Assembly (NCBI GenBank): GCA_964641715.1
Contig: CAZXMB010000079.1
Span: 1 to 14,323 of the forward strand
Direction of reading: 5' to 3'
DNA length: 14,323 nt
Source of the DNA: CAZXMB01 sp964641715
GTDB taxonomy: Bacteria; Desulfobacterota; BSN033; UBA1163
Part shown: positions 5,426 to 13,004 of the stretch, in pieces
Position numbering within the stretch: position 1 is the stretch's first letter
Layout: each line of letters opens with the position of its first letter
The notes under the pieces: generated by a model
The model's input: the letters and a program-made list of their open reading frames with translations, nothing else
Databases searched by the model: none
What the model was told of the DNA's origin: nothing
Position numbers and translations under genes: made by a program

Positions 5426-7567
5426 ATGAATATATTGGCTCTTCCTGCTGCGCTTGCATTTACGATGAACCTTACCCTCTGTTTGATTGTCCTTTCCAGC
5501 CAACCGAAGGATTTAGCTCATCGGCTCTTTGCCGGATTTGTGCTTTCCTTCGCTGCCTGGAATATGGGTGAACTCATCATGATCAACAGCGTCAACCCCA
5601 TCCATGCCATCTTCGGAGTGAAGGTGATCTTCCTGGGATTGGCCTTCGCTCCGTTATTCTTCCTCCAATTCTCATTTGTCTTTCCTTTTCGCTCAAAGAC
5701 CAGGTGGCTGATGGGATGGAGACGCCTCCTCCTCTATCTCATTCCCATTGCCCTTCTGATGACCTTCTTTCTTACCTTTCGGATAGATATTGAGCAGTTC
5801 AAGGAGTTGAGGAATGTCTTCTATTACGGGCTGCGATTTGAGGAGCCACTGGGCTTTTTAATCTTTCCCGGATTGATTACCCTCTTTTCCGGTATTTGCA
5901 TCTATTGGGGGATCGAGAATCTCATTCAGTCTTTCAAGACCTCCCGGATCCCCCTCTACAGGCTTCAAATCAAATACCTGATCTTCGGAATCATCTCCAT
6001 GGCGATTACGGGAACCATCATCAACCTCTCCAACTATTTTCTGAAATTAGGCTGGCCTGTCTTTTTTCTGGCAAGCCTTTACTCCATTCTGGTCAGTTTT
6101 TTCTTTGCCATCGCTCTCATCAAATACCGGCTGCTGGACATCCACCTCCTCATCCGGGGCGGGATCCTCTACTCCCTCGTCTCAGGTTTCGTCTTAGCCA
6201 TCTATATCCTCATCATCAAAAATATAGGAGAGGCGATTTCTCGAAAGGCTTATCAAAGGTCGCTCTTAGTGGAATCTGTCCTGATTCTCGCTTTGGTCTT
6301 TATGCTCCGTCCTGTTCAGAGAAGAGTGGGGGACTGGATGGATCGTTTCTTCTATATGGAGAGGATATGGTTCCGAACAAAACTCTCAGAGTTCGGGCGG
6401 GCGCTGACAGAATTGGTGGAGCTCTCCGAGGTCGCCAGGACAACCGTTGATTTTATATCCCATACCTTTCATGTCGATTCGATTCTCTTTTTCCTCATTG
6501 ACGAGAAAGAGGAATTCAATCCGATCGCCGGGACCTCCCCTGACAGGGAAGAAGCATATTCTTCCCGTTCCCCCTTTGTGGCCAAAGTGGGTTTGGCTAA
6601 AAAAGCAATCGATCTCAGGCACCTTCGGGAGAGCGGAGGTGAAGTGGAAGAGGTGGATCAACTGATCAAAAGGGGCTGGGTGGTCGCCGCCCCCATTTTC
6701 TTAAAGGAGAGGTTATCGGGTTTCATCCTTTTAGGAGAGAAGAGGTCACGGAAGGACTATACGGTAGAAGAGCTGGAACTCCTGGAGACTTTCTCAAACC
6801 AGGCTGCCCTGGGTATCTCAAGGGCGCTCATCTACCGGGATATGAGTTTAAAGGACCGGCAGATCGCACAGGCTGAAAAGATGGTGGCCATCGGGGAGCT
6901 GGCTGCCGGAGTCGCCCATGAGATTCGAAACCCCCTGGGGATCATTACCGGATCCGCAGAGACGATTCGTAAACACGACGATGCGAAGATCAGGGGTGAA
7001 ATGACAGATTTCATCCTGGAAGAATCCAAGCGGATCAATCAGATGATCAGCGCCTTCCTTGACTTTGCCAGGCCCAAAGAGCCAAAAAGGGTGATGGTCG
7101 ACCTTGGTGAAATTTTGGAGAAGACCTTTCTCCTTCTCTCTCCACAGGCCCATACCTTAGGGGTGGAGATCAAAAAAGAGATTCCCAAGAGTCCCCTCCC
7201 TCTTTTGATTGATCCGGATCAGATGAGACAGGCCTTCATGAACATAGGAGTCAATGCCTTAGAAGCCATGCCCGCTGGAGGGGTGCTCAAGGTGATGGTC
7301 AGGGAAAACGGGAAGGGGAAGGTTTTAATCCGGTTCAGTGATACCGGGAAAGGGATTCCCGGAGAAGTTCGGGGAAAGATTTTTGTCCCCTTCTTCACCA
7401 CCAAGGAAGGGGGAACAGGTTTGGGACTCTCTATCGCTCATCAAATTATCACCCAGCATGGAGGGGATATTCAGGCAGAGGATGGGGAGAAGGGGGGGGC
7501 CACCTTTACCATCACCCTTCCGATAGGGGGAAACGTTAGGAATGAAGAAGACCGTTCTCATCGCTGA
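5426..7567 (+). CDS. Membrane-bound GAF-domain sensor histidine kinase
   Basis: This 713-aa protein has an N-terminal domain of about eight hydrophobic segments spanning residues 2-296, of the 7TM-sensor kinase kind. The linker around RPVQRRVGDWMDRFFY (295-310) leads into a GAF domain (about 319-468). A HisKA dimerisation domain with the phospho-accepting His498 in AHEIRNP follows, then a HATPase_c domain with N box Asn610, G1 box DTGKG (639-643), F box VPFFTTK (654-660) and G2 box GGTGLGLSI (662-670). All catalytic motifs are intact. It should sit in the inner membrane, sense a membrane-borne or small-molecule signal, and phosphorylate the response regulator whose gene overlaps its 3' end by 26 bp. 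The DRFFY linker resembles that of PrsK-type kinases, but no exopolysaccharide genes are nearby, so that name is not applied. The ligand cannot be read from the sequence. Confidence 0.92.
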   Translation: MNILALPAALAFTMNLTLCLIVLSSQPKDLAHRLFAGFVLSFAAWNMGELIMINSVNPIHAIFGVKVIFLGLAFAPLFFLQFSFVFPFRSKTRWLMGWRRLLLYLIPIALLMTFFLTFRIDIEQFKELRNVFYYGLRFEEPLGFLIFPGLITLFSGICIYWGIENLIQSFKTSRIPLYRLQIKYLIFGIISMAITGTIINLSNYFLKLGWPVFFLASLYSILVSFFFAIALIKYRLLDIHLLIRGGILYSLVSGFVLAIYILIIKNIGEAISRKAYQRSLLVESVLILALVFMLRPVQRRVGDWMDRFFYMERIWFRTKLSEFGRALTELVELSEVARTTVDFISHTFHVDSILFFLIDEKEEFNPIAGTSPDREEAYSSRSPFVAKVGLAKKAIDLRHLRESGGEVEEVDQLIKRGWVVAAPIFLKERLSGFILLGEKRSRKDYTVEELELLETFSNQAALGISRALIYRDMSLKDRQIAQAEKMVAIGELAAGVAHEIRNPLGIITGSAETIRKHDDAKIRGEMTDFILEESKRINQMISAFLDFARPKEPKRVMVDLGEILEKTFLLLSPQAHTLGVEIKKEIPKSPLPLLIDPDQMRQAFMNIGVNALEAMPAGGVLKVMVRENGKGKVLIRFSDTGKGIPGEVRGKIFVPFFTTKEGGTGLGLSIAHQIITQHGGDIQAEDGEKGGATFTITLPIGGNVRNEEDRSHR

Positions 7568-8966
7568 AGATGAAGAGAAGATGAGGCGGGTCCTTGAGGT
7601 CAACCTTCAAGACCATTATCGTGTCCTGCTCGCCGGAGATGGAGAAGAGGCCCTCCGGATGTTTAAGGATAACGAGGTCCACCTTCTCCTTACGGATTTG
7701 AGGATGCCGCAGAGGGATGGTTTGAGCCTGCTCCGGGAGGCTAAACGGTTTCGACCCGGGATTCCGGTCATCGTCCTCACCGCCTACGGGACAGTGGAAT
7801 CAGCGGTGGATGCGATGAAGGAGGGGGCTTCGGATTACCTCCTCAAACCGATCAAAATGGAGGAGGTCGAGCTGGTGGTCAAGAGGGCCCTCCTTCAGGC
7901 TGACCTCGTGAATGAAAACCGGCAGCTCAGGGAAGAGATCAAATCCCTTTACGGGGTGGATACGATCATCAGCCAGGATCCAAAGGTCATGGAGATCATG
8001 GGGATGGTCCGCCAGGTGGCAGACAGCAAGGCCACCATCCTTCTCGAGGGGGAGAGTGGCACGGGGAAGGAATTGGTCGCCCGGGCCATCCACCTGAACA
8101 GCCAGAGGGCTCCCTTTCCGTTTATCACCATCAACTGCTCTGCCATTCCCAGGGAGCTCCTCGAAAGTGAACTCTTCGGGCATGAGAAGGGTGCATTCAC
8201 CGGGGCAGGGAAGAGAAAGATCGGAAGTTTTGAGCTGGCCCATCAAGGGACACTCTTTCTCGATGAGATCGGAGAGATGCCCAGGGAGCTCCAGGTGAAG
8301 ATCCTGAGGGCGATTGAAGGTTATCGTTTTATGAGGGTGGGAGGAACGGAGGAGATCGAGGTAGATGTCCGATTGATTACCGCCACCCATCGGGATTTAA
8401 AGAGCGCGGTCGAGACAGGGGATTTTCGGGAGGATCTTTTTTACCGGTTAAATGTCGTCTCCTTTAAACTTCCTCCTTTGAGGGAACGTAAAGAGGATAT
8501 CCCCCTGTTAATCTACCATTTCCTTGAGAAACATAAGAAAGAGGTGAGAGGGAAGATTCTGGAAGTTTCAGACGAGCCCCTTCGGGCACTGCAACAATAT
8601 CCATGGCCCGGCAATGTGAGGGAGCTGGAGAATTGCATCCTCAGGGCCATGCTTTTAACCCGATCCAACCGGATTGAGATGGAGGATCTTCCTCCTGAGG
8701 TGAGGGGGGAGGGGGCAGGGGCCCTCCCGGCCATTCCCAGGGATAGCGAAGAGTTAAGGAGAATGAAGCGGCATTTGAGGAAGAAAGCAGAAGATGAATT
8801 GGAAAGGGCCTTCTTGAGAGATGCCCTGAAGCGAAATAGAGGGAACGTCTCAAAGACCGCTCTGGATGTGAAGATGGACCGGAGACAACTTCAGAACCTC
8901 ATTCGAAAACATCATATCGATGCCAGGGAGTTTAAGGCCGTTTCACCGATCAATCCGAAAGACTAA
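7542..8966 (+). CDS. NtrC-family sigma-54-dependent response regulator
   Basis: This 474-aa protein has the three-part NtrC architecture. The receiver domain (1-120) has acidic residues Glu9/Asp10, phospho-acceptor Asp52 in LLTDLRMP, Thr79 and Lys101. The sigma-54-interacting AAA+ domain (about 142-375) carries Walker A GESGTGKE (169-176), the sigma-54 contact loop GAFTGA (216-221) and Walker B GTLFLDE (235-241). A C-terminal Fis-type helix-turn-helix follows around RNRGNVSKTALDVKMDRRQ. All key residues are present, so it should oligomerise on phosphorylation, hydrolyse ATP and activate sigma-54 promoters. Its start lies inside the histidine kinase gene, which makes that kinase its likely partner. 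Targets are unknown: no clear -24/-12 element was found in the neighbouring intergenic region. Confidence 0.94.
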   Translation: MKKTVLIAEDEEKMRRVLEVNLQDHYRVLLAGDGEEALRMFKDNEVHLLLTDLRMPQRDGLSLLREAKRFRPGIPVIVLTAYGTVESAVDAMKEGASDYLLKPIKMEEVELVVKRALLQADLVNENRQLREEIKSLYGVDTIISQDPKVMEIMGMVRQVADSKATILLEGESGTGKELVARAIHLNSQRAPFPFITINCSAIPRELLESELFGHEKGAFTGAGKRKIGSFELAHQGTLFLDEIGEMPRELQVKILRAIEGYRFMRVGGTEEIEVDVRLITATHRDLKSAVETGDFREDLFYRLNVVSFKLPPLRERKEDIPLLIYHFLEKHKKEVRGKILEVSDEPLRALQQYPWPGNVRELENCILRAMLLTRSNRIEMEDLPPEVRGEGAGALPAIPRDSEELRRMKRHLRKKAEDELERAFLRDALKRNRGNVSKTALDVKMDRRQLQNLIRKHHIDAREFKAVSPINPKD

Positions 8967-8994
8967 AGCCACACCAATCCATCAAGCGAGGAAG

Positions 8995-11094
8995 ATGAAA
9001 GAGCTTCAGAGGAAAGAAAAAGATATCTCAGGGATGTCCTTTCGGGCAAACATGATTTCCTCCGGAAGGTTATCCTTTGCCTTCTCCTTCTGCACCCTGG
9101 CGATCGCTTTTGCCTATCGGTTTCAGCTAACTGCCGGTCTATTTAAGAATTCGATTAAGCCCTTTGATTTTCATCCGACCTCCCAGCCCGAGGAGTTCAT
9201 GCTTTCCTTTTTCCCCTATGACCTGATGCTTTTCCTTCTCTGTCTTATCCTCTCCTGGTCAATCTCCTTTCTATTCCTGAAGATCTTAAAAGGCAAGGTC
9301 CCTCCGGTCTTAAAAATTTCGGGATTCATCCTCTTTCATGCCTTCCTGATCGCTCTTCTCGTCATCCACAGTGCCCATCTCCGTTTACTTTTCGATGCCC
9401 AGACAGGGCTGGATACCTTTATTGTCAGAGAAGCTTTTCTGAATGTTCCGTTTTCAGAGCTCCTTAAATTCATTGATCTGAGGGATGGACTGTTCCTTTT
9501 GATCCCCTTTATCCTTTTCTGGGGGGTTTTCCTCACTCCTCTTTTTTTCTGGATCTGGATGGTCAGAATCTTTGCCGGGTTTATCCTCCTTTTAATCTCC
9601 ATCTCCGTTTTCCTGATGGGCGGTAAAACCCCTCCTGCGCCTGCTGAAATCAGACTCAATCCGGCCCTCTTTCTTCTTTCCGATTTTGTTGAAAATGGGA
9701 TCCTGAAGAGTTCCGCTGGAGGCAGAAAGAGAGAGTTGACCAGGGTAGGGGAGCCAGGCATCCAGCCTCCTGGGGATGATTTCAAAAGCCCGATTAAACC
9801 GATCAAACTCCTTCCTCCCCGCAAGGATCACCCATGGAATATTGTCCTCTTCATGATGGAGTCCGTAGGAACCCGATATATATTTGATACAGGGAACGGA
9901 AACCCGATGCCGATGCCTTTTCTTCATCAGATCGCAAAGGAAGGTTGGTATTTAAAGAGACATTTCACTCCATCGAATATCAGTACCAAGGCGGCTTTTT
10001 CATTGCTCAGCGGGCTTTACGATTTTTTCCATCAGGAGACGTTCGGTGTCCGGCAGGATGCCCAGTTGCCTTCCCTCCAAAATTTCTTAGGGGAGGGTTA
10101 TGATGCTTTCCTGGTTACCCCTTCTCCCATTCAATGGTACTTTCCAATTGCCTTTGTAAGAAACAGCGGTCTCCGGGAGATGCACCATTACGAAAATTTA
10201 AATTTTAAGGTGAAGGAGGAACTTCATTCACTGGGCCGTTATATCGGCAGGGATGAGATTCAGACCATCGATTTTTTTATTCAGAGAATTCGGAGGGCAA
10301 AAGAGCCTTTCCTTGGGATCTATTTCAGTTTCACAGCCCATCTCCCCTATTTTGATTACGGTCCGGACTTCCGGATCAGGGAGCTGGACGGCCACATGAT
10401 CAGCCGTTATTACAACAACCTCAGTCTCCTGGACCATATGATCAAACGGATTTATGATCATCTCAGGCAACAGGGGATATTGGAACGCACGATCATCGTG
10501 ATCGTGGGGGATCACGGACAGGCATTCGGCCAGCACCATCCGGATAATTTTATGCACCATCGTTACAGCTATAATGAAAACCTCGAAACTCCTGCAGTCC
10601 TCTATCAGCCTGCCCTGTTCAAACCGAGGGAAGTCGAATTCCCGACCAGTCATGTGGATATTTTGCCCACCCTTCTCGACGCCATGAGATTTCCCTATGA
10701 CCCTTTACACCTGGACGGGGAATCGCTTTTCCAGAACAGATTGAAGCGAAAATATCTCTTCTTTTATGGTCATGAAGGTTCAGTTTCGTCATTGGACAAT
10801 CACTCCATCAAAGTTCAATACTCTTTGAAGAAAAAGAGATGCTGGGCTTTTGACCTGAAGGCTGATCCGGAGGAAAAAATCCCTCTCGATTGCTCCCCCT
10901 ACAGGTCTCAACTGGACGCCCTCCTGGAATTTGTGAGCTATCACGATTCAAGCCTGTTGAGGTATAATGAATCCATGAAAGAGAAGAAGAGGGTTCGAGG
11001 AGAGGATGGCCCCCGATTCGCCAGGGGTGTCTCCAAACTTCACTTGGTTATGTTCAATGAGAAGAGGGGGGCTGTGGAAAAAGATGGGAATTAA
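8995..11094 (+). CDS. Inner-membrane sulfatase/LtaS-like alkaline-phosphatase-superfamily protein
   Basis: From the ATG at 8995 the protein is 699 aa. About five transmembrane segments (roughly 26-45, 75-95, 107-127, 165-185 and 188-208) precede a large extracytoplasmic domain of the sulfatase/alkaline phosphatase superfamily. Metal-site marks are NIVLFMMES with Glu289, the VGDHG segment (504-508) and HVDILPTLLD starting at His553. The nucleophile region NISTKAAFSLLSGLY places Ser330 or Thr331 where LtaS-type enzymes have threonine; the C/S-x-P-x-R motif of true sulfatases is not seen. The layout is that of lipoteichoic-acid-synthase-like and phosphoethanolamine/phosphoglycerol transferases, so transfer of a phospho-headgroup to a periplasmic glycan or lipid is likelier than sulfate ester hydrolysis. 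The frame opens at 8920 inside the regulator gene, but 8995 (28 bp after that gene's stop, with GAGGA upstream) is the sensible start. It overlaps the next gene by 11 bp. Confidence 0.85.
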   Translation: MKELQRKEKDISGMSFRANMISSGRLSFAFSFCTLAIAFAYRFQLTAGLFKNSIKPFDFHPTSQPEEFMLSFFPYDLMLFLLCLILSWSISFLFLKILKGKVPPVLKISGFILFHAFLIALLVIHSAHLRLLFDAQTGLDTFIVREAFLNVPFSELLKFIDLRDGLFLLIPFILFWGVFLTPLFFWIWMVRIFAGFILLLISISVFLMGGKTPPAPAEIRLNPALFLLSDFVENGILKSSAGGRKRELTRVGEPGIQPPGDDFKSPIKPIKLLPPRKDHPWNIVLFMMESVGTRYIFDTGNGNPMPMPFLHQIAKEGWYLKRHFTPSNISTKAAFSLLSGLYDFFHQETFGVRQDAQLPSLQNFLGEGYDAFLVTPSPIQWYFPIAFVRNSGLREMHHYENLNFKVKEELHSLGRYIGRDEIQTIDFFIQRIRRAKEPFLGIYFSFTAHLPYFDYGPDFRIRELDGHMISRYYNNLSLLDHMIKRIYDHLRQQGILERTIIVIVGDHGQAFGQHHPDNFMHHRYSYNENLETPAVLYQPALFKPREVEFPTSHVDILPTLLDAMRFPYDPLHLDGESLFQNRLKRKYLFFYGHEGSVSSLDNHSIKVQYSLKKKRCWAFDLKADPEEKIPLDCSPYRSQLDALLEFVSYHDSSLLRYNESMKEKKRVRGEDGPRFARGVSKLHLVMFNEKRGAVEKDGN

Positions 11095-11992
11095 ACTCTA
11101 CCGTAAGCCTAAACTCAAACATCCCCTGATGTTTGTGGGATGGCCTGGGATTGGCAATATCGGAATCATTGGAGTCAGCACATTAAAAGATATCTTGGGA
11201 GCGGTGGAGTTCGGGGAAATAGAAAGCCTGGATTTTTTCTATCCGAAAAGAGTCGCCATTAAGAATGGATTATTAGAGGGTTTGGAGTTTCCCTCCAGTA
11301 AATTCTACTACCAGAGGGTGGGGGAAAAAGATGTCCTGTTTTTCATCGGAGAGGAACAGCCCTCCGAAGGGGGACGGATGTATGGCCGGGGAGAAAAGGC
11401 CTATCAGATGGCGAACCTGGTCTTGGAGGTGGGTTTGAGATTTGGTTGCAAGAGAATTTATACCTCCGGGGCCTGCGTCTCGGCCATTCATCATCAGATG
11501 AAACCGAGGGTTTGCGCAGTGGTCAGTTCTGAAAACCTCGTTGAAGAGGTGAAGCGATATCCCAATACCATTGTCATGAGTGAACTGGCTGAAAGAAGCG
11601 AAGGGGAGGGGATCATCACAGGGTTAAATGGCTTGCTCTTAGGGGTGGCGAAGTCGAGAGGAGTGGAGGGGGTCTGTCTGATGGGAGAGATACCGGATTG
11701 GCTCTCCGGAGCTTCTTTCCCCTATCCCAAGGCCTCCCGGTCCGTCCTCGAAGTGTTTGCAAAGATATTGGGTATCGATATCGATCTTCACTCTCTGGAT
11801 GAGCCGGAGAGGCAGATCGATGAGATCGTAGAGAGCTTCTATGCAAGATTCCCCACGGAAATGAAGGAGGAGTATGATCAGAGAAAGTCAATTATCCAAA
11901 CCAGGTCCGGGACGATCACGATCCAGGCCCAGATCTATATCGATGAACGGTATAAAAAAGGAGGCGAGGAGGGGGGAGAGGCTCCCAGTTAA
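11084..11992 (+). CDS. PAC2-family protein 1 (proteasome-assembly-chaperone-like)
   Basis: From the ATG at 11084 this is a 302-aa PAC2-family protein. The N-terminal pattern KLYRKPKLKHPLMFVGWPG followed by GNIG, the central LRFGCKRIYTSGACVSAIHH, and the later ITGLNGLLLGVAKSRGVEGVCLMGEIP with YPKASRSVLEVFAKILG are typical of the family. In eukaryotes PAC2 helps assemble the 20S proteasome; the role of bacterial members is not established. The C-terminal tail is charged and ends EEGGEAPS. The frame opens at 11006, but homology begins at MGIKLYR. The start overlaps the sulfatase-like gene by 11 bp, and the last 50 bp overlap the second PAC2 gene, suggesting a co-translated pair. No proteasome or ATP-dependent protease gene is in the window. 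Confidence 0.85.
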   Translation: MGIKLYRKPKLKHPLMFVGWPGIGNIGIIGVSTLKDILGAVEFGEIESLDFFYPKRVAIKNGLLEGLEFPSSKFYYQRVGEKDVLFFIGEEQPSEGGRMYGRGEKAYQMANLVLEVGLRFGCKRIYTSGACVSAIHHQMKPRVCAVVSSENLVEEVKRYPNTIVMSELAERSEGEGIITGLNGLLLGVAKSRGVEGVCLMGEIPDWLSGASFPYPKASRSVLEVFAKILGIDIDLHSLDEPERQIDEIVESFYARFPTEMKEEYDQRKSIIQTRSGTITIQAQIYIDERYKKGGEEGGEAPS

Positions 11993-12791
11993 GATTTATC
12001 GGACATCCGGGCTTCGGAATCCTTCTCTGATTGTGGGCTGGCAGACTCAAGACGCCGGGAAATTTTCCTCCAGGGTGATTAACTTTTTGATCGAAAAACT
12101 GGGAGGGCAGGAGGCCGCTAAGATTCAACCCGAAGATTTTTTCTCATTCGGAGGAGTAAGATTTAAAGAGGATCTGGTCCAGATTCAGGAGAGTAAATTT
12201 TGGGCTTCTGAAAAGGGTAACCTATTGATCTTCAAAAGCGATGAGCCTGAATTTGAACATTATCGATTTTTAAACTCCCTTCTCGACGTGGCTGAACATT
12301 ATTTCCAGATCAAAGAGCTTTACACACTGAGCGCAACCGTTTCATTGATCGCCCATACTCATCCTCGAAGAATACTGACGGTTTTCAATCAGATGGGAAT
12401 CAAAAAGAGACTTGAAGGCTATGGATTGGAATCTATGACCTGGCAAGGTCCACCTGCCATCAGCAGTTATCTCTTATGGGTTGCCAGGAAAAAGGGGATT
12501 CCCGGAGTGAGCCTCTGGCCGGAAATACCGTTTTATTTAGCGGCAGGAGAAGATCCAGGGGCAATGAAAGCGGTCCTCTCTTTCCTCGACGAACGTTTCA
12601 ACCTCCATCTGGAATTAAGAGTGCTTGACGAAGAGATGAAAAGACAGGGTGAGGAAATCTCCCGGTTGAGGGGAGAGAATGCCGATATCGATGGGTCTAT
12701 CCGGCGTTTGGAAAATGGGCTTCCCTTGGACGAAGAGGAGCAGTTGAAATTAGCGAAAGAGGTCTATGAATTTTTAAGGAGGAAAAAGTAG
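11943..12791 (+). CDS. PAC2-family protein 2, divergent paralogue with C-terminal coiled coil
   Basis: A second, diverged PAC2-like protein, 282 aa from the ATG at 11943. Its VKIYRTSGLRNPSLIVGWQ opening parallels the start of the first PAC2 protein, and LYTLSATVSLIAH and GPPAISSYLLWVARKKGIPGVSLWPEIP match its central and late motifs. The residues GIGNIG of the first are replaced by TQDAGK. The last 60 residues are charged and heptad-like (LRVLDEEMKRQGEEISRLRG and onward), probably a coiled coil. The start is uncertain: family homology begins near 11988, where no ATG, GTG or TTG exists, although purine-rich Shine-Dalgarno-like DNA precedes it (11958-11981). The ATG at 11943 adds about 15 basic residues and has a poor ribosome site. 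Probably a heterodimer partner of the first PAC2 protein. Confidence 0.8.
   Translation: MNGIKKEARRGERLPVKIYRTSGLRNPSLIVGWQTQDAGKFSSRVINFLIEKLGGQEAAKIQPEDFFSFGGVRFKEDLVQIQESKFWASEKGNLLIFKSDEPEFEHYRFLNSLLDVAEHYFQIKELYTLSATVSLIAHTHPRRILTVFNQMGIKKRLEGYGLESMTWQGPPAISSYLLWVARKKGIPGVSLWPEIPFYLAAGEDPGAMKAVLSFLDERFNLHLELRVLDEEMKRQGEEISRLRGENADIDGSIRRLENGLPLDEEEQLKLAKEVYEFLRRKK
11958..11981 (+). promoter_or_regulatory. Purine-rich Shine-Dalgarno-like tract before PAC2 gene 2
   Basis: AAGGAGG (11958-11964), AGGAGG (11967-11972) and GGGAGAGG (11974-11981) lie in the 3' end of PAC2 gene 1. They would be well placed for initiation around 11980-11994, where the frame of PAC2 gene 2 has only CTC (11982), GTT (11988) and ATT (11994) as possible unusual start codons. 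The tract lies downstream of the only in-frame ATG (11943). Confidence 0.4.
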
Positions 12792-12827
12792 AGATAAATT
12801 TCAATCTCCCGGTTTTCCTCCCCTCTT

Positions 12828-13004
12828 TCATGTCCCCTTTTTCAATTTTTGAATCTCCCTTTGGACATCCTCCCACATGTGGCCATGGAGATGGAGGGTC
12901 AATTTACAGAAAGGGCAGGTGAGAATAGCCCCTTCAAATAACTCTGCCAGAGAATAATCATTCTTCCGGCCGCAGACCGGGCAAGTAAAGGGTAATTTTT
13001 TCAT
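12828..13004 (-). CDS. 58-aa zinc-ribbon protein coupled to the radical SAM gene
   Basis: This small protein starts at the ATG at 13004, which overlaps the stop of the radical SAM gene as ATGA (13001-13004), a strong sign of coupled translation. It has two CxxC knuckles, CPVC (8-11) and CPFC (30-33), separated by 18 residues, giving a zinc ribbon or rubredoxin-like site. The histidine-rich LTLHLHGHMW follows, then a short charged helix. The frame is open further upstream to 13109, but that part lies inside the radical SAM gene and carries no homology. Its function is unknown. Its knuckles resemble the C-terminal CPKC/CKYC ribbon of the preceding protein, so it may bind the same partner or substrate. 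It ends 36 bp from the convergent PAC2 gene. Confidence 0.7.
   Translation of the reverse strand: MKKLPFTCPVCGRKNDYSLAELFEGAILTCPFCKLTLHLHGHMWEDVQREIQKLKKGT

Noticed and set aside
5285..5503. 72-aa minus-strand open frame spanning the intergenic region and the kinase start
   Set aside because: Low-complexity charged translation, no ribosome site seen, overlaps the well-supported kinase start and its candidate promoter.
8920..8994. Upstream start for the sulfatase-like gene at 8920
   Set aside because: This would add 25 basic residues overlapping the response regulator; the ATG at 8995 after that gene's stop gives a normal membrane-protein N terminus.
11954..11960. A AAA AAG sequence as a dnaX-like -1 frameshift site
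   Set aside because: The codon phase is wrong for the slippery heptamer in PAC2 gene 1, and the second gene lies in the +1 frame, so a -1 shift would not reach it.
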